Origin: Crocodylus rhombifer
Taxonomy: Eukaryota; Chordata; Crocodylia; Crocodylidae
Direction: 5' to 3'
DNA: 64,000 nucleotides
Assembly: GCA_038503035.1 (NCBI GenBank)
Contig: JAVSML010038996.1
Location: 124,001 to 188,000 of the forward strand
Part shown: piece by piece, positions 33,271 to 45,830 of the stretch
How positions within the stretch are numbered: the first letter of the stretch is position 1
Layout of the letters: every line of letters begins with the position of its first letter
Translations under genes and position numbers: made by a program
Notes under the pieces: generated by a model
What the model was told of the DNA's origin: nothing
Database searches by the model: none
What the model saw: the letters and a program-made list of their open reading frames with translations, nothing else

Positions 33271-36200
33271 ATAATTATACCAACCCAAATGTTATATATA
33301 AAGTCGCTGGCTTTTATTGTGCATGCACGTCATACAGATCCACAGGATATTGACAGACTATTTATTGGGCATTTATAGCCTGAAGGTGAAGAGGAATTAA
33401 ATTATACATGCAGATTTGATATTGCCAGAATAGGAAAATTTGTCCTCTTGGATCAAATCCTTTTTTGTGGTAGGCTGATAGTCTGAAGAAATACTGCTTT
33501 TCACCTTCTCTTATTCTGGACATTATCACATTTGCAACCTTTCTCTGGAAATGACAAGAGGCCATTCGGCTGTGCTAAAGGGCAGAATACAATTGGTGAA
33601 TACAATGTTTTTTCTTCTACTATTAATTAGGGTCTTGTCACTTAATCGTCATACATTCAAAAGAAAATTTATCTCCAGATGGTTTTATGCAAAGTCCTTT
33701 CTACTTCAGATTTGTTGGGTTTGTATCTGGAGCATTTTTTTCCTTTCATCCTGACATGACTCACTAACTCACATTGGCAAATAAATGTTGACATGCTGAA
33801 ATAGATTCTTAGCCTGGTACAAAATGGCTGACACTCCTTAGAGATGTGTGCGGGGAAAGCCAATGCTTTCATCATTCTACGGGACCTCCAAGAGAGACTG
33901 AATTGTTCAAGCTTCTCCCCACACCCAAGGCACCTAGAGGTTCTTAATACTGAATTAACTTGGAAAAGCAAGTCATAGCTGACTGAATTCTGGCCTCTTG
34001 CTAAGCAAGGTATGTTGGCTTTTTCACTCAATTGAGCTTATTTTATGTGGGGCTGTAGGAAACCTATGGCACCTGAAGTCGGAATTAAGTAGCAGTTTCT
34101 CCCATTCCCCTGCTTTGATGAAATGGAAACTGACAAGGCTGATAACTCACTTCCTGCCCTGTCTAAGCCCCTCCTGAGTCTGCCTCCACAATATCACCCT
34201 ATAGCATTATTTTCCATTCTGCTAAGCATGACCTTTCTCCAGAACCCTAAAGGAGAATTTCCAGGTGAGCTCCTTCTTTGATGTGACTTACACTTTCCTT
34301 GCAGGGGCAAAAAATAAAAGTGTTACAAAAGACACAAGTGACATTTGGATTACACGTTACAGTGGAAACATTATGCAACCTGACTTCCTGAAGAGGCTTA
34401 GCAGCACAAACGTGGTTATTTCCTTCCTTGAAATATCAGTTGGTATATAATACACCTCCTCCTCCCCCCTTCCCCCCCATGCTTACCTTAGCAAAACAGT
34501 TGAAATGCCAATAAGAAATGTCACTCCTGCAAATAAGTTAGCTTTGGGGCACAAGTTACACTTTGATAATGATATTTGTTCTGTGGGTGGTCAAATTCCC
34601 TTCCACCTCCTCCTTTGGTCTTTATCATTATCACAGACACACAGATAAGGTTCATTAGTGACTCCTCTAAGCTGTAGACACTGCAGGCACTTATATGAAG
34701 AAGCTTCTTTATCCAGGATAACATTTAGTGCTGATAGTTACACGGGTTTTTTCTTTTTTACTCAGTTCATTCCCAAAGGCAAGGATTCTCTCTGTGAGGT
34801 ACCTTTTTATCATGTTTCAAAGCTACACACTCCACATACACACAGACATTTATGATTACAATTAAATTAATGGATCTCCATCCAGCAGTTCAAACATGAA
34901 CAGGGGTTTTGCTAAAAGTTATGGCTTGACTATACCTAACATGACCAGAAATACATCTCCTTCATTTATATTTCAAGAAAACCAGTTTGGAATTAAATTG
35001 TTCTTAAACAGCACTGTTGGATGCATTTAACCATAACAGGAACAGAGAATATGCAGAGAACCGTAACGGAGATGAATGGAGTTACAGAAAACTTGATCCC
35101 ATGAGGAAAAATGGAAACGATCTGGGACTGTTTGCCTTAAGTCGCATCCAGACTTAAAAGTTTTACTTGTGTAACTATTTCAGTCGGGCATGGGATTTTT
35201 TTTTTAAAACAACCAGTTGTTCTGGTAAAAGCCTTAATGTAAATAAGCTATAAAATGTATACCAGTAGTTAATTGCCTAATATTAGTATAGTGTATTCTA
35301 TATGGAAAAAAATGATTCTGACATAAACACTTTTATAACTACCTCCAATCAAGGAGGTCCATGCTGCTTTTAAGCCATATAACTATCTACCAAAAAGAAT
35401 GTCTATGATAGGAGATTGATAAGAGAAGATATGATATACAATACCGAATATACAGTATAGAATGGTATAAGAGAAGTTAGGCTGGGAATACCCATTTCTC
35501 CTTTTTTGAATTATGAGAACAAGATGTCCTTTGATGGAATTAAAATGCTTTTTTTACCTGGCACAGAAATGGATCATTGTTACAAGATGTTATGGAAGCT
35601 AGGAGTTTAGCAGGAATCAAATTGAGAAATATTTGTTTTATGTGAATGAGAAAATTCAGAGCAATCATAGCCAATATTTTAAAAATAAACAAAAACTTTG
35701 GAATAGTTAAAAACTTCTAATCTTCAAATATAAACATACCTTAAAGTATTGACTAAGAGAAAACTTTTTTGGTGGGGGGAAAGGGGGGGGAGGCTGCAGG
35801 CTTATTTTACCAGTGCCTACAAGAGTGCTTCCTCAGAGCCCCAGTACTGGCCAAAGTTGGAGACAGGGTACTGAACTAGGTGGCTGAGCAATTTCTATCT
35901 TACTGTTCAATGCAAAAGGTCAAAGTGATTGTGAACAGCTTAGTCTAGTTAACTGCGCAAGCCTGAACAAAGTGCATGAAAGTAAATACTCCTGGCCCAT
36001 TAGGAAAAGGATCCATTTCTACAGGAGTGGCTGATCTGAAGCACAGTGGCAGATAGGGCAGAAGCAGAGAGCGGAGTAGCAGATCAGGCAGGGAACACAT
36101 GGCAGGGTGTAGAGAGTAGAGTTGCAGATCAGGTAGGAGGAGGGGTTCTGAGTGGAACTCAGAGTGGGCATGGGGCTAATTTTTGGCATGCTGGACAGAA

Positions 36201-37223
36201 AGTTTGCCTCCTGCTATGTTTATATTTGGCCTAAATTGGCTTTTGGTTTCATCCCTGAAACATTATAGAAATCCATAGGTTTTCAAGGAAGGGCAGAATT
36301 TGATCCATGCTTTTAGCTTTGCATGAAACAATGGAATGACATTAATGCAGCTGATTGAAGCCTGGTGGGAGATTCTGATAGTTCAACATTTGTTTCCTTT
36401 CTCCCACAAAAGTGGAAATGTGTGCATATGAATTCTTGCCTGATGTTAAATCTTTGCAATATAAATAAAGACAATAGGTGAATCCCATACTCAGTGTCCT
36501 ATTATACTTTCCTTTTGTGGTGGAAGTGGTGGTCACAGGGAGGATTCTATCTTGTGTCTTGCCTCCTTCTCCTGACAAAAATCAATCTGCTGGTAAAATT
36601 CTATCTTCTTAGCAATGCCTCTGGGAAACTGTGTGTTAATTATGTATAATAAAGCCTATTTGTAAACATAGGCATGTTTATTGTAGGCTTATCTTGTGAA
36701 ACTTTATAGAGCAATATTGTAAATGGTGGTAATCAAACAAAATCTACAGATGACTATACTTTAATCTTACTCTCTCTGCTTCTCTGTATATAGAAAGTGT
36801 GTGTATGGGGAGGTTGTGTTTTGGGGTGGGGGTGGTTCTTCTCAAGATAATGTGCAGGGGACTTTCTGAATGAATTGCTGCTGTCATTAGGAAAAAATCT
36901 TTCTCATATGTAAAAAGAACTCCCATCTTTTTTATGACTGTCTGCCATGCTGTTCTGTCTTAAGGCTATAATCTCCCCTGCTAAGAGATAAGCAGTTGAC
37001 TGACCTGTATATGGGGAAAAGTCAACTTTTCTATAAACTCACATGCTTTCAGAATGGGTGACCAAAACCTGCATAAAGTATCCACATTTGCAACAAATGG
37101 GAAGTAGTGATACCATTGGTTTATTCAGAAGTACCAGCTTATTGTTTCACCCTACACCATTAAGTGAAATTTTACTGCATTACAAGTTGCTCAACAGCCT
37201 TTGCTAGTGTGGAGACTCTCAAA
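33271..37223. other. Long unclassified stretch, no gene seen
   Basis: About 4 kb of AT-leaning sequence with only short open frames. A G-rich run at 35774-35795 (GGTGGGGGGAAAGGGGGGGG) could form a quadruplex. A short GTTGCAGATCAGG/GTAGCAGATCAGG duplication lies near 36070-36140. No splice-bounded exon was recognisable. Confidence 0.35.
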
Positions 37224-37582
37224 CCCGGATCCTCAGAGGTATTCAGGCACCTGAATCTCTAACCCAAATGTGATTTGGAGTATGTACCTGGGGCTGCTGA
37301 GGATGCTTGTTCTCCAGTGTGCTGTGCCCACCCACTCCTGCTTCCACATGCTCAACCGTATATGTAGTGGTAAAGCCGTTCCATGGGCATTCCCCATGAC
37401 CACCCTCTAGCATTCTAAAGATGGGGGTCTCAAAAGTAGCCACAGCTCCTGGAACAGCTCTACTGGGCTTGGGATATGTGAGCAGGAGCAGGTGGGTGGG
37501 AGTGTTTAGGAGCACCAGCCCCAGCAGCAACAGATACGCAGTGCAGACTTCCCTTTAACACCTCAGTACTTTTGAGGATTTA
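37224..37582. repeat. Foldback repeat, long copy
   Basis: The left arm CCCGGATCCTCAGAGGTATT and the right arm AGTACTTTTGAGGATTTAG pair in inverted orientation. Inner words CACCCACTCCTGCTTCC and GGAGCAGGTGGGTGGG also pair, so the arms extend about 100 bp. Same family as 6265 and 9586. Confidence 0.5.
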
Positions 37583-37685
37583 GACTTAGACAATTGTGCT
37601 ATGCTCCAGCATGCTGCCCTTTGGCACTATACATTTTTGGGCCATTTCAAAGATCTGCTCTAAAGCAGCAGCTGGTGTCTCATTG

Positions 37686-37745
37686 GGCATGTCTACATGC
37701 ATGCTTTACTGCAGATTAGATTAATTTGCTAGGAAGTAAAACGTC
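37686..37745 (+). mobile_element. Harbinger-like terminus, single end
   Basis: GGGCATGTCTACATGCATGC fits the terminal pattern of the other Harbinger-like elements here. No matching right end was found. Confidence 0.3.
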
Positions 37746-38973
37746 ATCATCTACACACACACCACAGTTAGGGTGCAGTAGTGGAAGGGTGTCTTTAAAC
37801 CACTTACTACCCAGACTTCCGGTGTTATGCTAAGCACAGTTTTCCCAGAGCCAGGGAACCTGCCTCTTGTAACAGTGGAACCTAGATCCTTCATATTCAG
37901 ATGGTTTGCAACCCACTTCATTTTCAGTGGATTGATGAATGGTGGGAAAACTGCCCAGCTTTACTTCAAGGAGTGCCATTTTTCCACTAAGCTGGAGCTT
38001 TGCCACAGTCCCCCATGGGTGATCTGAAAAGCAGTACCCGCTGAAATAAATGCTGCAGCAGATAGTAGCTGGAGCATTTCAGCAGTCCTGCACAACTGTT
38101 TGCTGTGGCGCTATATACTCCTGGGTATTTTGCAAACCCTTGTTTTGGCAAGGGGTTAGGAATCTTACCCTGCAAAGTATCTGGGTTCTACTGCACCAAT
38201 CATTTTTTTATTGTTTTCCATTTATATACCTACTTCTATAGGGGCTGAGTGGAACAGGCTACTCAGTCTAGTCATTTGGATCCATACGGCAGATGCACAG
38301 AAAAGTTTCTGTCTTGCTGGTGTGCTTTAGCATTGATGTTACAGACTTGGCACCAGAAAGACCTTGCAAGGCAGCCTCTCATGGAAAAAAAAAAAAAAAA
38401 AAGATACAATGAAACATTGATAGAAGTTTGGAGGTGAGTACATATAATTAAATGACTATGCCATTTAGGCCTTTCATGCGTGAGCAGATATGATTACCTC
38501 CTTCCCATTTGGCTCCTGTAAGTTAAAGTAAACTTTTCCACCAGTGCTACAGTAGATGACCCTTTAAGGTAAAGATTTTAAAATCTGCCTAGGAGATCTC
38601 CATGCTCAATTGTCATAAATTTGTACAAGACAGAAGCATCCCCTTTAAAAATCTCAGCTTCATGTTAGATCCATGTTGCAAAACCCTTCCTGCACTGCTC
38701 TGCTAGTCAAGGAGGAAAGCTTGGGTTTATTATAGCTGTGTTCATACTAAGTGTTTTGTCAGCAGATTATATTGGTATTCTTATATAGAAAAACAATATC
38801 TGAGTGTACAGGAAGCCTCATCTATCTCTATTATTTGTACTGCAGTAGGATCTAAAGGCTCTGACCAAAATCAGGGCCCCATGGCATTGGGTAATATACC
38901 CATGAGGAGCAAGGAGCATTCCCTGCTTTAAGGGACCCATGGACAGAGCAGCAGAGGAGTATTATTAGTAGCA
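37746..38973. other. Unclassified sequence with a poly-A run
   Basis: No gene was recognised. An 18-base A-run at about 38385-38402 could be the tail of an unrecognised retrocopy on plus, but the preceding sequence matches nothing I know. Confidence 0.3.
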
Positions 38974-39121
38974 GGGCACGTCAACACGTGAATTTAAGTG
39001 CACTTAAATGTAATACACATTAAGATAATGTGTAATAAGCATTTTTTGACAGGTGTCTACACGTCCCCTCCTCCTCAGGGCTGCCACAGCTGTCCTGCTT
39101 GCCTGACACCATTCTGAGCAC

Positions 39122-39460
39122 TTGGCACTCAGTCACCTTGCACCACTCAACTCCCCCACCCACTCCAGCTGCCTGCTGTACAACTGGTACATGATCTTCC
39201 AGGGCCCCTGCCACTGTGCAGCTGCTGTTGCCAGCCTCAGTGACTACAGGCTCCAGGATGCCACCACTACCATCTGGGCCTGCCACACTAGCCAGCACCA
39301 GTGGCAGTGCATCATGCTACAGGAATGGGATGATGACCAGTGGGTCGACACATTCTGGATGACTCGGGCCACCTTTGAAGACCTTCTATGCCAGTTCCAG
39401 CCCCAACTGGAGCACCAGGACACAGAGGTTTACCTGGCTGTTTCTGCCAATACCAACCTG
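39122..39460 (+). pseudogene. HARBI1-like transposase, N-terminal fragment
   Basis: Harbinger transposases are DDE nucleases that cut and paste the element together with a Myb-like partner. Here the open frame shows the family's entry motif EWDDDQW at residues 68-74 (39323-39343), followed by TFWMTRATFEDLLCQFQPQL and a VSAN segment, which matches the start of HARBI1-type proteins. Similarity stops near 39450. The frame then runs into proline-rich, low-complexity sequence to a stop at 39610. The DDE catalytic domain of roughly 250 residues is absent, which points to an internal deletion. An AATAAA at about 39648 could be its old poly-A signal. Confidence 0.7.
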
Positions 39461-39509
39461 CCCCACTGCCCACACCCCCCTACCCACCCTCCCAGCACCA
39501 CTCCAGAAC

Positions 39510-41761
39510 ATGCACACATTTATTATGAAAAATGTTATTCCCCTCACAACCCCCAACCCATCCTCCCAGCTTCCTCAACAAGCAGATCCCTCTCTCCACT
39601 CCCTCCCTAACACACAGAGCCCCTGCACCACTCTCCATACCCACCAACAATAAAAAACCCTCCTCCAAACTGAAAACTATGTCCAAGAGTCTCAGTCTTT
39701 CTCTAAGTCCCACAGTGAGGGGCTGTATGGTAGGGGCACCCAGGGTACAAAGCTCACTGACAGGTGGCCAGGACTCTGGCCACAGACAGTTCCTCTGCAG
39801 GTCTGGGGACCATGACAAAGAGCAGTGGCTCCTGCAGGCAGGAGGCAATGGAGGTCCTCCTTCAAGGCCCATGTGGAGGCCTCCTGGGGGGGGGTGGGCA
39901 GGACCCAAAAGCCCTGTGGGGGTGGGGATGAGGGCGAGGCATGGAGGGGCATGGATGTGGCCTCCACTGGCCAACTCTGGCTGGCCAGTTGCTGCTGAAG
40001 CAATTCACTCTGGTGCTGCTCCATAGCCTCCAGCTGGGCCCAGTGCTCCCACTGTGCCCAGTCCTGTGCCTCCTTGCAGGTGGCATCTTCCTCCAGCTCC
40101 TGCACCTCCTATGCCTGCTCCCATGCCACCTAGTTCTCCACCAATACAACCACCAGCAGCTGGAGCAGGAGGGCCCATGCCCTGGTGGACTGCTGATGCA
40201 GCTGGTATATCCAGGCAGTTCCACCAGTGGGCACTGGTGACCCTGATGCAGCACTCCCACAGAGCCCTGCAGTCTCTCCCCCACACCCAGATGTTGGCCC
40301 TGCAAAGGCAAGTGACAGAAGCTTTTTATGTGAGATTGAAACATTGCAGAGATAAGATGCTCTTTACCAGAGGCCCTGTGCAGCCCAGCCCAGACTGGAG
40401 GTTGGCCGTCTGCAAATGCCCAGGGGCCATTAGTAAATTGTCCAGGCAGGGCTGGCCCCAGGCAACTGCCAGCCAAGCCTCTTGGATTCACTTGCTCCCC
40501 TGGGGCTGGCGGGCCTCTGGGTGCTGACTGCAAGTAGCCTGCCTCCCCTGCTCCCTTCCTAGGGTAAAGCAGCCCAGACTGCTGACAGCACCTGCTGCCA
40601 CAACTCCAGAACTTGCTTCCCCCCACGGGCCAGCCTGTCTACCACCCAGCCCACAGCACCTGGGCTTGGGGTTCATGGGGCTCCTGGACAACTGGGGGGG
40701 ATAAGCATGCCCCTCCCCTCTGCACAGGGGGCATCTCCAGGGAAGCACTACAGGGATTGTCCCCCCCACCACGCTGACGCTGTGCCCTGAGTGTGACTCT
40801 GTTGCATGTGCCCTAGCTGGTTTGTGATGAGCTGTTTGTGCAGGCAGAGTGCTGCCCAAGCCACTACACCCTGCTGATGATGATTCTGCTGGTGCCCAAG
40901 GCACATCTGCACTCCTGGTTCAGGACCCTGAGATACAACAGCACAGGGGGCAAGTCCAGGCTACTCAAAGTTTTTAACTTTGTCCTGCCCCTCTGTGTGC
41001 TGGGGGGAGGGGGTTGGGGCCAAGAGAGTGTGGGTGGGCAAGGCAGGGAGTAGAGGCAGACCAAGGGCAGAGCCATGGGACTGGAAAGCCTCCCTCTCCC
41101 AGTGCAGGTCTTACCACATGTCCAGGGTGCTGAGGCAGGTGGCTTAGCGTAGGGCTCCCTATCAGTGACAATATCCAGCTGCACCTGGCACCCATGGTTT
41201 GTGGTGTACATCAGGCCAGTACCCAACCACAGACTCCCAGGGGAGCATCTGTCAGCTGACAGTGGTGTTGCTGGATGCCCCTCATGGCAGGGTGTCAGGC
41301 TGAGCTGAGGGTGAGGAAGCCACTGGGCAGAGCTCCCCAAGCTTCCAGTGGATGTATCAGCCAGGGAGGTGGGTGTGGCTAGGCACTGAAAGCCAAAGGC
41401 CCCCTCCTTCGGTGACACATTGCTGGAAGTGTCAGGGCAGGGTGTGGGCAAGGGCAGGCCACCCCTACTGGTGGCACTCACAGGGGTGAGGCCTGCCTCT
41501 AGAGGTGCCAAAATGTGGGTCAACTCCTGTATCAAGGGCATGGGTCTTTGGGCATGACCAGATCAATGACTGAACTCAGTCGCAGCCACCCACTGTGCCT
41601 GCAAGACCTTGGCCTTCATGCAGCCATGCCACAACATCCAGGATATAGTTGGTTATGGCCTCATAAATGTAGACATTCAAGCGTCCACTCTGTGTGAACT
41701 GCCTCCGGACCTCAGCCCTGTCCCAGAGTGCCATTAGGTTGTGCATCTCCTCCTAGGTCCA
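39510..41761 (-). pseudogene. Myb/SANT-like partner gene of the Harbinger element, broken
   Basis: In Harbinger elements this second protein binds DNA and brings the transposase to the ends. On minus, 41761-41560 reads W-T-stop-E-E-M followed by NLMALWDRAEVRRQF, resembling the start of a Myb/SANT-like (trihelix) domain. One in-frame TAG at 41753-41755 breaks it. Further down are proline- and serine-rich stretches and a Gln/Glu-rich, coiled-coil-like segment (WAQLEAMEQHQSELLQQQL, about 39980-40040), typical of the C-terminus of these proteins. AATAAA on minus at 39517-39522 marks a likely 3' end. Frames shift between 40100 and 41560. Introns are possible. Confidence 0.55.
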
Positions 41762-42799
41762 GTTGGAGGATCAGGCACTTGACATGGGCATGGGCACATG
41801 AGTGAGCCAGGGCTCAATGGGGAAAATGTGCTGGGTGTGCTCTCCATGCTGGCTCTTTGGGCCCCTGTGCAGCTGTCCCTGTGATGCTGGCCCTGGAGGG
41901 CTGCCATCAGCACCCAGGACAGGGGCACAGGCAGGGACTGAGAGCCACATGAAGAGGCATTTCACCATAGTGTCTATAATAAGACAGAGCTGGGGGTGAG
42001 GAACAGCAGGAAGCAGGCGCTAGCCCTGTTCCCATAGAGAGCAGGGTCAGCAGCCCTGGGGGGAAATCTTAGGGTGAAGCAAGGGATGCAGCAGGCTGCA
42101 GTCCTTTGCAACACTCACTTGTGGCCACGGAGCAGCTCTATTTAGAAGACAGGATGAGCAAAGACTGCCTGGGTCATGTCCACTGGAGCACACAGGGCCT
42201 GGTGGGCTCCTGCAGACAGCACTGGCTCCTTTAGGCTCCCTGTGCTTTGTGCCCCAAGGCACAAAATGGCTGAAGATTTTTATAGCCTGCAGCTACGGGC
42301 TGTCAGAGAACAGCCCAGCTCTGGAGCAGGAGAGGTAGTCAGCCAGGAGCCCTGGAGCTGGGCTGTGCCAGGCCCACTAATGGTTGGGTACACCCAGCAC
42401 TAAAGTCCCTGTGTTAATGTGCATTAACATGTCTACGCATACATTAATGCGCTTTAACTAATTGTGCCTAAATTTGATACTTGCTTTATGCAGTATAAAA
42501 TTTAGCCAGGATTATCCTAAAAGGGCTATCTTTAAGGTGCATTAAGGGTGTGTGCCTACACATATGCACCCTTAATGCACCCTAAATTGGGCTAATGAGC
42601 ATTACATGCCCATGTATAGACACGACCACAAAGACACAAACAGATTGCCGCATCAATCTCTGTTCTAGTAGTCAAAAGGATCATTGTAAGACAATGGAAA
42701 CCAGCAGCTTCTGCTACCTAAGCTGACTGTGTTGAACAAGCAGGATGGTCTCACCAGTGATACACAGAATGCCAGTGTGTGATTTCCCACTGTGACAGA

Positions 42800-42920
42800 C
42801 CTCCTGAATTACCTCAGGTATGTCACTTAGTCTCATGTCACAATTTGTTTTAAATCACATTTCCCTTCCTCACAAGGGTACCGTTCAGATAAACCCATTA
42901 ACACTTGTGAGATGGGGATT
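42800..42920 (+). mobile_element. MIR/CORE-SINE fragment
   Basis: ACCTCAGGTATGTCACTTAG resembles the MIR core (CTTGGGCAAGTCACTTAACC). It is followed by CTTCCTCACAAGGGTA and CATTAACACTTGTGAGATGG, which fit the downstream part. Confidence 0.5.
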
Positions 42921-43587
42921 TAACATGGGGAATAAACAGCCAAAGAAGAACTCCAATAAAATTCAGGAGGCAGCTTAATTCCTAGTCCCCTGTCTCCACA
43001 GACAAATGCCGAGGTTGAACTCTTTTGTCTTCTAAAACCAGGAAAAGCCTTTTATTTGTTTTAGCTTGCCAACTTCTGTCTATGTAGCAAACTAATAAGG
43101 CAGCAAGGTCTTAGGATTCAGAGGATGAGAGAAACTTTGAGCCTTTTACTGTAAAATGTGGCTGTACTGCTAAAAGGTACAGGTTGTGTTTTTACACTGG
43201 GTGATTACCAACCATTAGGCTAGCTATTAGCTATTTGGTTAGCAAATACTTATTAACTATTTGATTATCAATTGGTAAGGAGCTGACACCAGTTGTGCTC
43301 ATTTCAAATGTTATCAAGTAAATTACACTCATCAAGACCCTGACACCTTGAACAGAAGAACATATGATGAAGCCATACCACAAACTGACAGGTCCACAAA
43401 GCAGTAACAAACATTTCTGAGGTAACCCCAAAACATCTGAAGCAGGGCTTTCAGAGCCAAGGTACCAGCATTTTATTTCCAACTCTGCCACTGGCCCTCT
43501 CTATTAAGAATTTGGAAATCTACAGATGTAAAGAGTAAAAAAGAACTAAGTGATATTATCACTGTAAATTTATGAATTTCTTAACAA
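42921..43587. other. Unclassified sequence
   Basis: No gene was recognised. Confidence 0.3.
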
Positions 43588-43650
43588 GTTAGTCTGGAAG
43601 GTGCCACACCATCCTGCCTTCCGCCTAACTTCAAACTAACATGGCTAGCA
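43588..43650 (+). repeat. Interspersed repeat R1, third copy
   Basis: GTTAGTCTGGAAGGTGCCAC, then CTGCCTTCCGCCTAACTTCA and AACTAACATGGCTA match 22881-22942. Confidence 0.5.
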
Positions 43651-43664
43651 ATCCCTCATTAGCA

Positions 43665-43740
43665 TTATTGTCATTACCTTGGATAAGTCATGTGTTAACT
43701 TTCTGAGTGTCAGTTTTCCCAGTCTGTGAGATGAGGAGAA
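43665..43740 (+). mobile_element. MIR fragment
   Basis: ACCTTGGATAAGTCATGTG, then TCAGTTTTCCCAGTCTGTGA and GATGAGGA fit the MIR core (GGGCAAGTCACTTAACC...CTCAGTTTCCTCATCTGTAA). Confidence 0.6.
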
Positions 43741-44740
43741 AACTCAGAGGCCCACTTTCTCGAACAAAATAGATAAAAGGTACTATACATATTCAGAAAA
43801 GATTTATGAGCCCATACATTAGTGTTAATAAATAACTGCATGAACAATAACAGAAAAATGTCAAATAAGTTCTTTTAGTGCCTTCCCTTCTATAGTAATA
43901 TTAACAACTGTTCTGAGGCGTCTTCAAAGGCTCATTTGGCATAATTTTCAAAAGCACTTAAATAATTTAGGATCCTAAGCTCCACTGGCTGTCCTTAACC
44001 CACTGTGTCAAGAAGAGTGCTCTTGCATTTTGCATGTAGAGGTCAGTACATGTAAGTTCTGGCCCTACTTTGCTGACAATAAAGTGCGGGGGCACTGAAG
44101 AAATAACTCCACTTCATAGCACCTCATTTTCTCAGCTTATGTTTGCAATGTGCTCTGTGGTCCTCCTGAAAATACAATGAGGATCTGACATATTATTATT
44201 CTACCTCTAAGAGAAAGATGAAATTATGCTTTGGATCACCGGGTTTCTGAAAAGGCATATTCATTCTGCACTCAACAACTAAAGAGGAAGTGGAAACAAG
44301 TTCAATGTGATGAGTGCGGCAAAGAAATGAATGTGAGAAGCACTCTCTTGGTGCTTTGTGGGCTGCCTAACCTTCATCTGAAACCACTGAATTTTTCACA
44401 GTCCAACCAACACTTATGGAAAAAAGAAGCCTCTTGGAAGTGTAAGGTACCACAGTTAGATTTGCCAGGTATGAGACAATCTGAAAATAATGGAACTTTG
44501 GGGATACAAGAAGTCTTATTGGCATCTCCTTCAGTAGTAATAATAAGACATCTTATGTATACGGTATATTTAAAGCACCATGTAGGCACTGAAACTGAGT
44601 CTTGGTTATACCTGTTTTACATGGCTCAGACAGAGTCAAGGAGCCTGAACATGGGAATAAATTAGATTTACACTCACTTTAAGGCAACTATGCTAGCACA
44701 ATGATATGAAGGGGAAAGGGAGGGTTAGATCTCTTAGTTA
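43741..44740. other. Unclassified sequence with a 144-codon open frame
   Basis: A plus frame at 44231-44665 starts with TTG and encodes 144 residues with no recognisable domain. One CDECGKEM word resembles a zinc-finger start but no histidines follow in place. It is probably chance. Confidence 0.3.
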
Positions 44741-44850
44741 GTTAATCCTCACAACACTCCTTCAAGGTAGGTGGCTGAGCTGGAGAAACTCAGTGGGAAA
44801 GTTTGTGGGCTTCACCCAAGGCCCACAAAGTAAGTCAGTGCCAGAACCTT
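44741..44850 (-). mobile_element. MIR, minus strand
   Basis: TTAATCCTCACAACACTCC, then AAGGTAGGTGG, GAGAAACTCAGTGGGAAAG, CACCCAAGGCCCACAAAGTA and GTCAGTGCCAGAACC follow the reverse complement of MIR in order. Confidence 0.7.
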
Positions 44851-45184
44851 AATAAATTCTGATTTTCAAACTTGCACTTGCTCTTCAAGATTATAACCAC
44901 CCTAAAAAGAAGTAGGTTTTCCTATATTTGCAGGAGTATCTCACTGGACAATACATTTGCCATTATAAGTACATTTTGCCTAGACCTATCTTTAGAGGAC
45001 ACCTGACATGTGAGCCTGGTCCATACAATAGGTTTGGGTACTCATATTTGTACTGACAGAGCTTCTACACAGAAAGTGGTTCAGAAAAGAAGGTACTCAA
45101 AGACATGGAAACTATAAATCTTCCTGAGCAGGATGATTAAAACATGCTAGAAGGAGGAGAGAGGGTGGCTGGAAGGAGGAGAGA
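44851..45184. other. Unclassified sequence
   Basis: Nothing was recognised apart from a short GGAAGGAGGAGAGAGGGTGG duplication near 45150-45190. Confidence 0.3.
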
Positions 45185-45830
45185 GGGTGGATGGTCCACT
45201 TAAAGAGCTGATTGTATCTGGGGATAATGATCTGATCGGCCAGTTCCACGTCCTGTGCAACATTGTATGGAAAGAGAAGATTGCTGAAGAGTGGGGAAGG
45301 TTGATCCTGACACAAGTATATGAGAAAGGTTACCCTCATAACTGTAGGCCACAGGAAAATTTCATTTACCTGAGCAAAGTCCTCTGCACAGTTCTCCTGA
45401 AAAGATTCAAGGCACAGAGAGAACGGTGCTTATCTGAGGAGCAGGCCAGTTTCCACAAAGCTGAAGAGATGGTGAAGTGAGCTTGGTTCTTGATGCTGAT
45501 CCTGGACAAGTATGAAGGCAACGAAAAAGGTCTTTGACTGCTTCAGTGATTTAGAAAAATGCTTTTAACATGGTACAGCTTACTGGACAGTGGTCTGCTC
45601 TGAGGTCATATGGTGTGGGCGAGATGCTTCTAGCCTTGATGAAGAACATCTATAAAGAAGCAGTCCTAAGCAATAGTGAGTTAAGTGACTTCTTCAAGAT
45701 AATGCTCAACAGCAGATAGGGTCACTCATTAACTCCCAGCACCTTACCTTCCTCATCCACCAGGAAAGACTGAGGGTGCCTCCAGGTAAAAGTGTACAGC
45801 AAAAAATCAACCACCCAAAGTTCAAATCAT
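45185..45830 (+). mobile_element. Non-CR1 LINE reverse transcriptase, left part
   Basis: The plus strand encodes decayed RT motifs in order: AEEWGRLILTQVYEKG, then SKVLCTVLLKRFKAQ, CLSEEQASF and, after a frame change, a degraded FIDFEKAFD-like segment and a YGIGE-like stretch near 45610. This layout is that of vertebrate non-LTR elements other than CR1. It is interrupted at 45831 by a minus CR1 and appears to resume at about 46276. Confidence 0.55.

Larger units (their letters stand above)
38974..42627. mobile_element. Harbinger DNA transposon relic with two gene remains
   Basis: The left end GGGCACGTCAACACGTG and the reverse complement of the right end GGTCGTGTCTATACATG match at 11 of 17 positions. 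The flanks are GCA and ACA, possibly a decayed 3-bp target duplication. Inside, a plus-strand HARBI1-like transposase start (39122 on) and a minus-strand Myb/SANT-like gene (41761 down) face each other, which is the two-gene layout typical of PIF/Harbinger. The interior is GC-rich, unlike the AT-rich ends. The catalytic nuclease part of the transposase is missing, so the copy is dead. Confidence 0.7.

Noticed and set aside
37739..37790. Right end partner for the Harbinger-like end at 37686
   Set aside because: CTACACACACACC has some resemblance but does not mirror the left end.
38385..38402. Poly-A as the tail of a processed pseudogene
   Set aside because: No coding or known retroelement sequence could be recognised upstream.
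40838..41541. Long open frames on both strands inside the Harbinger relic
   Set aside because: GC-rich sequence lacks stops by composition. Only the Myb-like start and coiled-coil-like end are supported, so these were not called as separate genes.
44231..44665. 144-codon plus frame with a CDECGKEM word
   Set aside because: TTG start, no zinc-finger histidines in place, no splice context and no family resemblance; probably chance.
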